This document shows positions 37,526 through 47,934 of a stretch of 64,000 nucleotides of DNA, piece after piece. The notes beneath the pieces were generated by a model. The model saw nothing but the letters and a program-made list of their open reading frames with translations. It did no database searches and was not told the origin of the DNA. The position numbers were made by a program, and so were the translations under genes. Origin of the DNA: Pezicula radicicola (lineage: Eukaryota; Ascomycota; Leotiomycetes; Helotiales; Dermateaceae); assembly GCA_003008705.1 (NCBI GenBank), contig PDUO01000055.1, positions 200,033-264,032 of the forward strand. Direction: 5' to 3'. The stretch's first letter is position 1. The number at the start of each line of letters is the position of its first letter.

Positions 37526-38877
37526 AGTAGAGAAAATATAAATTGGGAAGGTTATAGATAGATGGAACCTGAAAGTCTGGGTTGTATTTATAATGGTTAA
37601 GGTTAGGAACTGTGTATATTATAACACCCTCAAGATCTGGCTTAAAATCATCACCATTCCTAGTACCAAATTTATCACCATAATCCACGTTTCTTTACCT
37701 GGAATTGTGTAGACGATTACAACGGTCATGTAGTCAAATGCAGTATTTCCAGCCAAAATACAAATATCACCGATTAACTACGTCAGCTTACTCTCGTGAG
37801 TTCTCCAGCTCTACATGAATGTTATGGCTGACCTTTCTTAGACCTCCGAAAACCACCACGAATTCAATCATCAATGTAGCTAACCTTTTCTAGACCGTCG
37901 TCAGATTCTAGATGTTGCATACTAGACTTAAATGTTTGCTAGAAAGACTTACCAAGATTCTGTATCTTCGCCTAGTGAAGTATGAGAAGCCTCGATATCA
38001 GTAGTCAAATCACCTAAGAACGCTTCATATGCGTTGCTTTGTATATAATTTGGAAGAAGTCTGATTCCGGTGGTTTTCTCTTAAGAAGGAGGATTACTAT
38101 CAAACTTGGCATGGCTGATTGACGTGGAGGATTTGACATGTGTTTAAAGATTTAAGACTTGATGATTTTATGTGCGGCGGTGAAATTTCGAGGCTTTCTA
38201 ACCGTTTAACGTAGCGAATACAAAAGCTATAAAATTTCCCTTAATTTAGTAGATGTGCGATGGTACGGAGTAGATAGAGTTAAACCAAACTAGACTGGCA
38301 TAGCTAATACAGTTAAGAAGGCTTTAACCAGTATCAGCGACGGAAAGCTTATTTTTTATTTTAAAAAGCTCCCTATATTTACGAGTAATTTTGTGGCATA
38401 TAGGTTAGGATTTATAATGTTAAGACGTTTCTTTCCTTTACCATTTATGTAAACACTGTCTATCCCCGGGTTCGAGCTAATGCAACAGTACACACTTAGA
38501 ACTCAATTTCTCAGTGTTAATAATACAAAGCAGGCTAATAATACAGAGCAGCTTAGGAGCTAGAACGCGAGTAGGTTTAGAAGCAAAAAGTATCCTCTAA
38601 TCAATTCGGCGCACTTGAGATTGCAGAATAAACGGAAGCAGAATAATCTATTCTAATACTTTCAACTAACGTACAGACTTAACATCAAAGCTATTCCCAA
38701 AGCCCAAAGCCATCAAGGAAATCAATACTAAGGATACCTCCCCCCCCAGAATCAATAATATCAGAGTCAGCAACCTCAGAGCTATCAAGGCTACGCAGCG
38801 CAGAATTAGGAAAAAAAACTATACTTGTCAATTCCAAGGCTATAGCTAGAGCTATCCCTAAGTTTATTAGGATTGTC
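37526..38877. other. AT-rich intergenic tract
   Basis: No gene found. The minus frame 38691-38951 overlaps the end of the SET gene in another frame; its downstream part (SALRSLDSSEVADSDI) looks somewhat protein-like but has no support. Confidence 0.45.
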
Positions 38878-41842
38878 CTAGAAGGCATCGTTTCGACAGT
38901 GCAAAGGAATACTCCAACTTTTCGATGAATCCGTCCTGTAATGCTTCCCATAGTCTAGAAGCACCCGTTCAAAAATATCGATGTTCCGCTTGGCGTACAG
39001 CAGCACTCGTGGTAGAAGTCTACCTCCTCGTTCGTACAGTTTTACCTCCATTTGAACATTTGCTGTGTACGCACTGGTCAAGTCCCCATCCGTGGCGTAA
39101 TTAATATATATGCTTTCGTTAGCTGTCCTTTGTTAGTTAGAAGCAAATAAGGGTGACCGCTGTGACTCGTACCATATTTGTCCGTTTGCAAAAACAACCC
39201 AGGGTAAATCTCTACATCATCCATGCGACTTCTCGAGATAGATGATAATATGCCCCCAAATTCAGCAACTAAGTCGCCCTTTTTACGCTTCTACACTTGG
39301 TTGTAAGCCGAAAGTTAGATCTTGTTTCGCTCCAGCGTGACTTACCTGTCCACAATATGCCCCTATCCCAAGCATTGGATTTTCTTCTTTCACCAAGACG
39401 AGCGCTACTAAGTTTTCCTTCTCACAATGAGCACAGGCACATTTTTTTGTTGAGTAACACTTTATGTCGGGCGTGTGACCACACTCCTCTCGCAGTGCCT
39501 CAACGAGCTTCTGAGTCATGGTCATATCTTTCTTGCTCTCGTAGTCTTCGATATTGTTGGAAAAAATGACATGGTCTGTATATGATCGTGGAGAGTCTTC
39601 TGTGGCCCACATCTGTACTCCAGAGTACTGAAGCCCGTCCTTGAGTCCCCCTTTCGCCTGTAAAATGATATTGTCGGGATACTTCTCGTTCACCTCGAGT
39701 CCAGGCTTCAAATCCATACCAGTTACATATCGTGTCAGCACCTGCCTCCAACCATCCTTTTTAAAATCGAGGAGGAGTTCTAGGAGCTTGCTTTTCTGTT
39801 GCATCATCGCCATTAAAATGGCTAAGGCTTGATGGTTGGTACTCCGTACGAATTTGTCAGTTGACGAATGAAGACATAACAGAAAAAGTGCTGATGGACC
39901 AGCGTTTTCAAGAAATAGCTCCAGCTTCGAGCCCTTCCTCCTAATTAAAGGTTAGTATAGGCTTCCCTTGATTTGATATCCAGTATGATGCCAAATGGGT
40001 ATATAAGACCCCCATGAAGTCTATACGTACCTAGCCGTATCAATTGACTCTTTGTCACGTTTCGTTTTAAAGTTCTCAACGACTCTCCAGGATAATAGAC
40101 TATTAGGCGTGTCTCCGGCAGCGTTTGGTGGCTTCATTGACTTTCTGCGTTTCGGTGCCTGCTCATTTGCCGCTCTACATCGATCTAACTTCTCACCTAG
40201 TCGGTGTAACTCAAGCATAAAGAGCTTTTCTCGCAGAGTCATTCCACGCCGCTTTCTATCCATACTCAAAAAGGTCCGACAACCTTCATCGAATTTCCGA
40301 GCGACTGTCTGTATGTCTTCGGACCACCCTTCAAGACTCTTCTCCGTTAGTTCCACATCTGGGCGAGGGAGGGGGGCGCCATCGGAACCAAATGTATCCT
40401 TCTGCATCAGCAACTCAAGCATAGAATCAAATATGTCGCGTGCAGTCTCGTAGTCAACCATTCCCGGATTCACTGGCTGTACCTGGTAATAGAAAACATG
40501 TATCATTTTCCGACCACAGGCTATCTGAAACTTGGAGATCCGCTCAGCGTAAGCCGTTATTGTATTAGTGGGCGTAGGCTTGGGGGGTTTCAAAGCAGTG
40601 TTCATCGTTGGGGCTTGGTCCTGGGTGTTGGCATCCACACGCTTTCTTTTCTCTCCCACGCTGACCGCATTATCAGAAGATTTGGTTCTGCTTGGCACTG
40701 TAACTGCGCTTGAACTTGGTACATTCGCCTCGTTTTTTCGTCGCATCCCAGCGACGTCTGGGACTCCATCTCCAACTTGGGGACGCGATTCTTTTTCAGC
40801 CCTCCTTGTTGATTGAACCCGCGATGAGGTTGCTGCTGCCGGGGCCGTCGAAGCAGTTTCAGCTAGGTCAGTTGTAGAGCTTTGCTTGCTAGATGAGGTG
40901 TCTCGTTCTTCAATCCCTTTCCTTGCCAGTTGAACTCGTGGCTGGTTTGCTGCTGCTAGAGTCGCCGAAACAGTCTTAGGTAGATTGGTTGTAGAACTTC
41001 GATTGGCACGCAGAGAGTCTCGTTCTTCTACAGCCTTTCTTGATGGTCGAACTTGTAGAGATTCTACTGCCGGGGTTGCCACATGAGTTTTAGGTTGGTT
41101 GGTTGTAGAAGTTTGATTGCTACGCAGAGATTCTCGTTCTTCTACGCCCTTTCTTGCTGGTCGAACTTGTAGAGATTCTCCAGCCGGGGTCGAAGGCGTT
41201 TTAGGTTGTTTGGCTGTAGAAGTTTGATTGCCACGCAGAGAGTCTTGCTCTTCGATGACCTTTCTTGTTGATCGAACTTGTTGTGATTCTTCTGCCGGGG
41301 TCGAAGGAATTTTAGGTTGTTTGGTTGTAGAGGTTTGATTGCTACGCGCAGAGTCTTGCTCTTCGACGCCCTTCCTTGTCGATCGAACTTGTTGTGCTTC
41401 TTCTGCCGGGGTCGAAGGCGCTTTAGGTTGTTTGGCTGTAGAAGTTTGATTGGCACGCAGAGAGTCTTGTTCTTCGATGCCCTTCCTTGTTGATCGAACT
41501 CGTAGTGATTCTGTTGCCGAGGTCGCCGAAGGGGTCTCAGGTAGGTTTGTTGTAGGGAGTGGTCGACGCGATTCGGGTTGTTCTGCAAGCAGCTCATGCC
41601 TTGAGGTTGAGAGCGTCTCCTTTGTTGTGTTGATGTATGAAGCCTGGCATTCTCTCTTTTAGCACTCGCGTAACATGGGGATGGCGCGTACTTACGATTA
41701 CACGTTCGCTTTCAGCTGTGCCTCGGTCATCCGAATCAGGGGGGATTATCGAAAGCACGAGTTTCTCACCAGGCTGCAATGCGATATGATCATCGACCAA
41801 GCTATTAAGTAACAGCTTGATCAAGCTGTGGTTGTGGCTCAT
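38878..41842 (-). CDS. Divergent SET-domain protein with N-terminal repeats
   Basis: Five exons (41842-41696, 41643-40031, 39940-39346, 39278-39173, 39122-38878), introns of 50-90 bp, 901 residues. The N-terminus has about 50 residues followed by six copies of a 37-39-residue Ser/Thr/Pro/Gln-rich repeat, then a basic, helical middle region. The C-terminal third looks like a SET fold: KCACAHCEKE before it, GIGAYCGQ and KGDLVAEFGG-like opening strands, a VLLYAKRNIDIFERVLLDYG closing segment. The strand that carries the lysine-methyltransferase NHS motif reads YINYATDGD here, so catalysis is doubtful. SET proteins methylate histones or other lysines. Intron 1 uses the acceptor TGCCAG, the only one that keeps the repeat frame open. 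Confidence 0.72.
40806..41487 (-). repeat. Coding minisatellite, about six units of 111-117 bp
   Basis: Inside exon 2 of the SET gene. Each unit encodes a variant of RKGVEERDSLRSNQTSTT followed by a Pro/Thr/Ala-rich spacer and an LQVR-like tail. Units 1-4 are the most alike; units 5 and 6 have drifted, and a seventh is partial (RRAEKES). All units keep one frame. Confidence 0.85.
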
Positions 41843-42790
41843 CGTGATGGTTGTGGTGGTGGTGGTGGTGGTGATGGGTGGCGGAGACGAAGCAAAGTGC
41901 TAAGAAGCTAAGGTAATAAACAAGGGCGAAGTTGTCAAGCTTTAACTATGCGAGGGGCATACCTAATGCACTAATGGCGCTTACGCTTACCGAACGCTTG
42001 CGCAGGTTTCTACGATGTACCAAGGAAAGCCCGTGACCTGGACGGCTACAGACAGACCCCAGAACTGCGCTAGACCTAAGAATTCCGAAGTGCACCATTG
42101 AACAAAGAATCTCTTTCACTTTTTCTCGATTTTTCTCTTTATTTCGTTCCTTTCTTGCTTCCTCCTAGTCCTTCTCGTCCTTCTCGTCCTTCTAGCAATT
42201 GAAACATGTCGTTTGGCCGAAGTGGTCCCGACCAAACTTGCAGTCGCGTGACCTACCCGAGAACGGCCTCGCACAGCCTCGCCGAGCTTTCGGACGACAA
42301 GCTGCAGGAGTGGCCAGATAGGACTCTAGCAGAAACAAACAGACAGACTACCTTTGGCTGCAGGTTTGTGTGCAGCAAAGAGCTTATCATTTCGCACCAT
42401 CAGAACCGGCCTAACAGTGTACCTATACCAACCCTCAATTGACTTTCATATTCTGCTGTCGACTCCGATCAGGTATTGAGTGGTGGAAAGAGTCCCGTCT
42501 TGGCGTCTTGTATCTAAGTGACCTTGTGCAATATACTTGCAGCAAGATACTTGGCGAGATATTCTCAACGAGGGAGGACTCTTGTCTGCCAATCTCAGCC
42601 GTCGATACTTACTATCTCTACCTTGGTATCATGAATAATTGTCTAAATTGAAGCTATTCAGATGTGGGGTTGCCACACCACATATAAGACTAAATAGACT
42701 TTCCGAATGTTCCGGTGTCCAAGGCCCATTTGAAAGCACCATTTCTCATTAATTCAAGTCACATTATCGCAGTGATTGAAGGCTCATAGG
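41843..42790. other. Intergenic, short Arg/Thr-rich frame only
   Basis: The plus frame 42206-42442 (starting MSFGRSGPDQ) is the only frame of note and has no recognised motif. A CCACCACCACC-like G/T run lies just before the SET gene's start (about 41846-41880). Confidence 0.35.
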
Positions 42791-42794
42791 GAAA

Positions 42795-42818
42795 TGTTAC
42801 GACGCACTCGCCAATATT
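42795..42818 (+). repeat. Left terminal inverted repeat
   Basis: 24 bp starting TGTTACGACG, preceded by GAAA. It matches the right end (50502-50525) at 23 of 24 positions when reversed. Confidence 0.7.
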
Positions 42819-43058
42819 CGTATTGGTCAATGCGAAGCACCTAATTGATCGATAAGACGTCTTATTGACCAATATGCCAGCGAATACGAATAAGACGTCT
42901 TATTTACTAATAAGACGCCTTAGTACTCTAAACCGTAGAATTTAGATATATTATATGCCCTAGACTTCCGCTTCTGCACACGTGATCCTTAATGCCTAGC
43001 TCTTGCGAAAGCACAACAGGGAGGATACAATCATTCCTCTATTGGATCTGCGAGACGT

Positions 43059-43834
43059 ATGTGGCAACTAAGCGAAAAAAGGGGAAAGAGGAAGTCTGTC
43101 AATCAATACTAGCGGGACTTTAAGATGCTCTATCGACGGCTGAACAACGATTGTCGGGTAGATCAAGAGATTGCATCAGACATTGTTAGGGTAATCTTAC
43201 CTTCCACAATACCATTTTTTTATTTGCTTACTCGATAGTTTTATAGTACATTAATAATGTACTGAAGGTTGACTTTGGCCTCGACACGACGTCTCTGCCC
43301 AAGCCGGTGGTCGGAGCAGACGACCTACTTCTACTGCTCGTCCAGCACTGGGCTCGGGACGAATCTGTCTTTCCAACAGAAGATGATCGACTTGATATAG
43401 CCACAATATTGCTATTCTTGTCCTACACAGGTTGTCGCCCAGCCGAGCTTGTCCACGCATCTAAGGGCAAGGCTAGTGAGGACCCCCTTGGAGAGTTAGA
43501 TGAGGTGAAAACCAGTGAGCTAATTGCGTATGCTTTTATGCGCCTTCGCAAATACTATTCTACTAGCATTAGTTGCGCATTCGAGCCACTATACTACGCT
43601 CAAGGTTTATGTCGACGACAAAGGTGTGAATATTATCCAGGCTCTTTCGCCATTATCGACCATACTCCTGTCTATCAATACCAAAAAGTCAGGCTTGCAG
43701 CTGAGCCCAGGGTAGTGATCAATTACCCATATTATTATGGGGTCTTCAGAGTCAGTAATATGCGTGTCCCTTTGATTCAGCCCAAGCATGACGAGAAGGA
43801 CGAAGAATTGAGGTTGGAGTGCGTCGTATCATGA
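43059..43834 (+). pseudogene. DUF3435 tyrosine-recombinase (Starship captain type) relic
   Basis: A frame from the ATG at 43059 runs through KRKSVNQY to a TAG at 43110-43112, where the family has Trp (TGG to TAG, a RIP-type change). It continues RDFKMLYRRLN to 43190. A 56-bp intron (43191-43246) leads into YINNVLKVDFGLDTTSLPKP, then LLLLLVQHWARDESVFPT and LLFLSYTGCRPAEL. The last stretch is the box I region of tyrosine recombinases, with its catalytic Arg. The second catalytic box (H-x-x-R and the Tyr) is not found downstream, so the gene is truncated as well as stopped. DUF3435 proteins are the captains that move Starship elements. It lies about 260 bp inside the left terminal repeat, pointing inward, the position a captain takes. 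Confidence 0.72.
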
Positions 43835-44115
43835 TCTCTCTCTCATTGGAGCATCCTTCTCTTCCGATGCACGGCAATAGATGAAGTGCAGCGCAGCATG
43901 ATACGTTCAAAGCAGCCATCAAAAGTTTCTGTAAGACCTCATCTTCGCCAACGCTGGTGAACTCTGTCCCTAGAATGTTTGGGTGGCGAAAACCCAGAAA
44001 CAGAAACCACCCGCCAACGACCCCTAGAGCATTATGGTGTTATTTAACGAAGGTTCGTGCAAAGCGCAAATGGCACCTTACCAAATTTTCCAAGGTACAT
44101 GAATTTAATAGTAAT

Positions 44116-47100
44116 CTACTCTACTTTCTTTACCTTGAATGCTTCTATCTTCTCTACCATCTCATCGATCTTCTTGAATGCGTAATTCTCATACATCCCA
44201 GGATAAAGAAAAGGTCTGAGATCAAACCTATCAACCTTATTAGCGTACTGAAAAGCTAGGATTTAATAGTAAGCTCTAGAGCTAGGAGCATTTCAGGAGT
44301 TCTTTGTGATAGTGTTTGAGAAATCACGCTGTCTTAGCTCCCAAGACAGCTCTCAGGCTCCGAAGCCCTCACTTCTAAAATATATTTTTTAAGCTTACCG
44401 ATTATCATCCGGCGAGTAATTCTCCGCGTGATACGATGGGGTGATAGTTGTCTCAAAAATTAGCAAACTGTAAAAGCAAAGGCGCTGGGGACGAATGAAC
44501 TTACCATCTTATGTCGATTGATAGCATAGAAATGGTAGAATCGCTTCACCTATCACCTTATTAGTATGGTAAAAAGCTGGAAGTTGTGGAGGAGCTCCGG
44601 AGCATGAGAGCTGTTTCAGAAGCGCTTTGTAGTACTGTTTGAGATATAATACTATCTTAGCTCTAAAGACAGCTCTCAGGCTCTGGAGCTCCCGCTTCTA
44701 AAATGGCTTTCTTATATGAGAATAAGCTTACCTTAACAGCAACTTCTCTCGCATCCATCTTCTCTGGTGTCCACTCGTGTACTAGGTGCTGGAACATTCC
44801 ATACTGTCACATTATTAGCATAGTCAAAAGCTGGGAAGAGAGCTCTCAAGCTCCGGAGCTCCCGCTTCTAAAATGGCTTTTTTATATGATAGTAAACTTA
44901 CCGGTCCTAACTTCTCAGTCTTGCGAAGTCTGCCGAATGTTGAGAGCTCGTCGTAGGTCATGCCCATGTCGATTTCGTCGGACTGTACGTAGTCTTTGGT
45001 GATAGGCTCTAGTTCAGCGGTAGGGGTCGCATCGAGGAATTCTTGGAGGATTGGGAGGTTGAGCTTCTTTTCGGCATATGCAATAAAACGCTTTAGATCT
45101 GTCTTGCTGATTCCGCCAATTGGATTGATATCGGCACTATTGAAGCGTGTCAGTAATGTATCCTAGCGATGAGGGGGCTGAGATAGTAGGGGAGGGATAG
45201 AAGGAGGTGAGGATGGGAAGGAGACCTCGAGCAATCATATTTGGTCATGTATCCTGGAAGCTTGTTAGCAATGCCGACAGGGATATCATGCTTTCCTAGC
45301 TCAAAAGACTTACCTCGTAAACACTCATCAACGTTCGCGGATCCAAGGACTAACAAACTCCCCGCCCCTGGTCTCTTCCTCGTAGTCGGCAACATCTGCG
45401 CAAATGTGTAGGCGATCACCATTCTCGATCTCGACTGGATATTCTGGAGCGCGAGATTCTCCGCTGGGGTTCCGCCATACATCTTGAACTTCGGCTCGAA
45501 TCCCGTAGCTCCTGCGAGAATGCCTTTGGCTCCATGATACATATCATCAATATCGGCTTCGGTATGGTATGCGCCGATAGCTTCTGCCAGTTCTTTGGCT
45601 CTTTGTCTTGTTTCTGGGGATGATTGTGTTGACATTCCCATGTAGATTGTATGGAAGATCTTGTTGCAGAGATCTTGTGCGCTGCTGGGAAGCCAGCCGT
45701 CTTTCTCGTATGGTCCTGCGATCCGCTTGACGTCTGCAATGACTTGCTTGTTGCCGTCCTTGATTGCCTGGATGACAAGCGTGCACATACTGAAGACTAA
45801 GGTGGCGGTTGAGGCGCTATCTATGCCACCACTAAGGGGAACGAGCAAACCGGCTGCTTTTGATCTCCTCAAATAGTCCCACATCCAGCAGGCAGGACCC
45901 AGCGCGATCTCTTCCTCAGGGGTGTGATATCTCGGTTCCACCTTGCGCGAGGGCTTGATTTCCGGATCGAAGTCTTCCCAAGCAGAAAGACTGAAGTTTG
46001 TTTTGACGCGTTGATACTTTGGCGCTTGGATGCTCTGCATGCCTCTTGCCGGCGCGAAACGGTGGCTTCGAACTTCTTCTAGATCTACGACTGCCGTAAT
46101 GACTTCGACATCGTTGAGTGAGAATTGACTGGCTTGGGCAACTATTTCGCCATTAATAATTATCATGGCGCTTCCGTCGTAGTAAAGGCGATCGCCATCG
46201 CATCCTTGTTGGTTGGCGTAGAGATATACACCACCGGATTTTTGAGTTGCTTCTAAGATCAGGGATATCCGTTGGTTCAGTTTTCGCCTGGGAGAGTTAG
46301 CCATATGTTCTTTCGCATGGTATATGTGGGCTTGGAATAATGGAAAGGGGCGTGACTTACAGATTGTGATGACTTCCGCTGCTGTTGGTGAAGATCTCCA
46401 CCCCATCAAGACCCATGCCGATATGCGGAGAATCAGGTGTGAAGAGTTCTTCGCAAGTTTCCGCCCCAAGGCAAGTATCCTTCAATGAAATAACAGCATC
46501 GCCAAACGGAACCGTGTCTTCTCCCTGTAGTTTCTGGATCATGCGGGGCAGAAAATATTCCTCAACGTATCTTGGGCGCGTCCATGGGATGAAGAACCTC
46601 ATCTCTCGATAATTTCCATCATTAGCCAAGAAGAGTTTTGGTCTGATCAGCAAGATCTTTCCGTCCAAAGCGAGAATGCGGCAGTTGAAGCGGTTGTTGC
46701 GGTGCGTGACGGGCATGCCGATATCGAGGAGGATCCCATAACCTTAATAGAATTAATACTATTAATAAAGAAAAATCTAGACTAACTACTTACATGACTC
46801 GTCTTGGAGAATTGTGGCGAGCATATCCCAGCAGTGGAAGTACAGATCTGGTTCCAGGAAATGGTCAAGACATCCGTAGCCACATATCTCCAATTCTGGG
46901 CCAACGCGTAGCTTTGCGCCTGCAGCTTTGGCTTTCTGGATGCTCTCGATTATGCGGGCGGTGTTTCCCTCGAAATCTAAGGCCCATTGATCTGTAGTAT
47001 GTCAGCATATGTCTCTTCCAACGTACAGTATAAGTCTGGGAAAGTCGCAGGGCGCCGATGCCTTCCTACCCAGCCAACCCCGACCCAACTCCGAATGATA

Positions 47101-47158
47101 GTGAAGAAGGAAACAACTTACTTAAGTTGCATGTTGCAACAGTAATGAGATGCCCCAT
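44116..47158 (-). CDS. QNS1: Glutamine-dependent NAD+ synthetase
   Basis: Ten exons (47158-47122, 46991-46794, 46742-46361, 46287-45314, 45253-45226, 45136-44902, 44803-44732, 44549-44505, 44451-44399, 44227-44116) total 2136 nt and give 711 residues, the normal length. The N-terminal nitrilase-type glutaminase has its Glu ([10 protein letters not shown]), Lys ([11 protein letters not shown]) and Cys ([11 protein letters not shown]). The synthetase part has the ATP loop [13 protein letters not shown] and the end [10 protein letters not shown]. The enzyme makes NAD+ from deamido-NAD+, ATP and glutamine in the cytosol, the last step of NAD+ supply, and is usually encoded once. No lesion was found. 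Introns 6, 7 and 9 are copies of one sequence. It lies wholly inside the proposed 7.7-kb element, which is odd for an essential gene. Confidence 0.95.
44228..44398 (-). repeat. Introner-like element, copy A (intron 9 of NAD+ synthetase)
   Basis: 171-bp intron with donor GTAAGC and acceptor GATAG. Near its 5' end it shares ATTTTAGAAG and GGAGCCTGAGAGCTGTCTT with copy B; near its 3' end it shares TAGCTTTT and GCTAATAAGGT. It is the most diverged copy. Confidence 0.75.
44550..44731 (-). repeat. Introner-like element, copy B (intron 7 of NAD+ synthetase)
   Basis: 182-bp intron, donor GTAAGC, acceptor GATAG. An internal inverted repeat of about 24 bp (GGAGCTCC, GAGC, GAGAGCTGT, and its reverse) would fold into a long hairpin. 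It matches copy C over the 5' 50-60 bp and the last 40 bp. Confidence 0.82.
44804..44901 (-). repeat. Introner-like element, copy C (intron 6 of NAD+ synthetase)
   Basis: 98-bp intron, donor GTAAGT, acceptor GACAG. It is copy B with the hairpin's middle removed: AGCCATTTTAGAAGCGGGAG is identical in B and C, and both end in CAGCTTTT...TGCTAATAA (branch site). Confidence 0.82.
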
Positions 47159-47934
47159 CGTGAAGTAGTGCTGATATTGTTGTATCCACAAAATGAGATA
47201 ATGCAAGATTGTAGATATGCTGAAGATGGAGGTATGAGGGTGAAGATGAAAGAAAAGGATGGATGAGTCCGAGGTCACGGTCCAGATACAAACGAGGCTA
47301 CGCTTTGCCGTTTTAGGATCCAGTCCGTATCGCATTGCTCTCGTGACTCAGCCTTGAGGTACTTTCGGCCAGAAAAAGTAGAGTATTTGGTAAATGTAAA
47401 ATGGATAATTATCATAATTTAGGAGAGTCGCCGCCAATATTCGAACAATAAAAAGGGGTTGGGTCCTTTGAGAGCCGCGCTTCTAGAAACCAAGCCTGCT
47501 CTGCACGCCAACCACAAAAACCAAACCTCGCTTACGGCGGGGCATCCAAGCAAAAAACTACCCCTCCAAAACGCACCCAAAAACCCAAAAAAGAATGCGA
47601 CGTCAATGTTAACATCGACTGTGTTGAGAATTGAGCCTAACGCGGGGGTTGACGTTCTACCGATTGGGCTGTGGTTTGGAGAATGTGGAAGAACTTTTGC
47701 TTATTTGAGTACTTAGTGTATTTCCGCCAAGTTTTACGACAGCTTGGCGTTGACGTTTGAGAGTTGGAGATTTGATCAGAGAAGAGAATTGGATAGGTAT
47801 ACTATACATATCTAAAGGCTTTCAAAACTTGACATCGGTAGTGTAGCTGCTTACCTTTCTTCTCTGCTCAGCCCTCGCCCAGTCTTCCTTCTTTGCATTA
47901 AATCCCCTCCCGGAAATCCGAGCATCATCCTTTG
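47159..47934. other. Intergenic inside the putative element
   Basis: Upstream of the NAD+ synthetase. Only short frames without family features. Lys/Pro/Asn-rich frames near 47459-47716 are not considered real. Confidence 0.4.

Noticed and set aside
38460..38480. GGGTTCGAGC resembling a tRNA box B
   Set aside because: No acceptor stem or box A upstream.
38691..38951. Possible extra 3' exon of the SET gene
   Set aside because: The SET frame ends with a normal stop at 38878 and no splice pair joins the two frames.
42206..42442. 78-codon frame MSFGRSGPDQ... as a gene
   Set aside because: No homology recognised, and no intron-exon signals that extend it.
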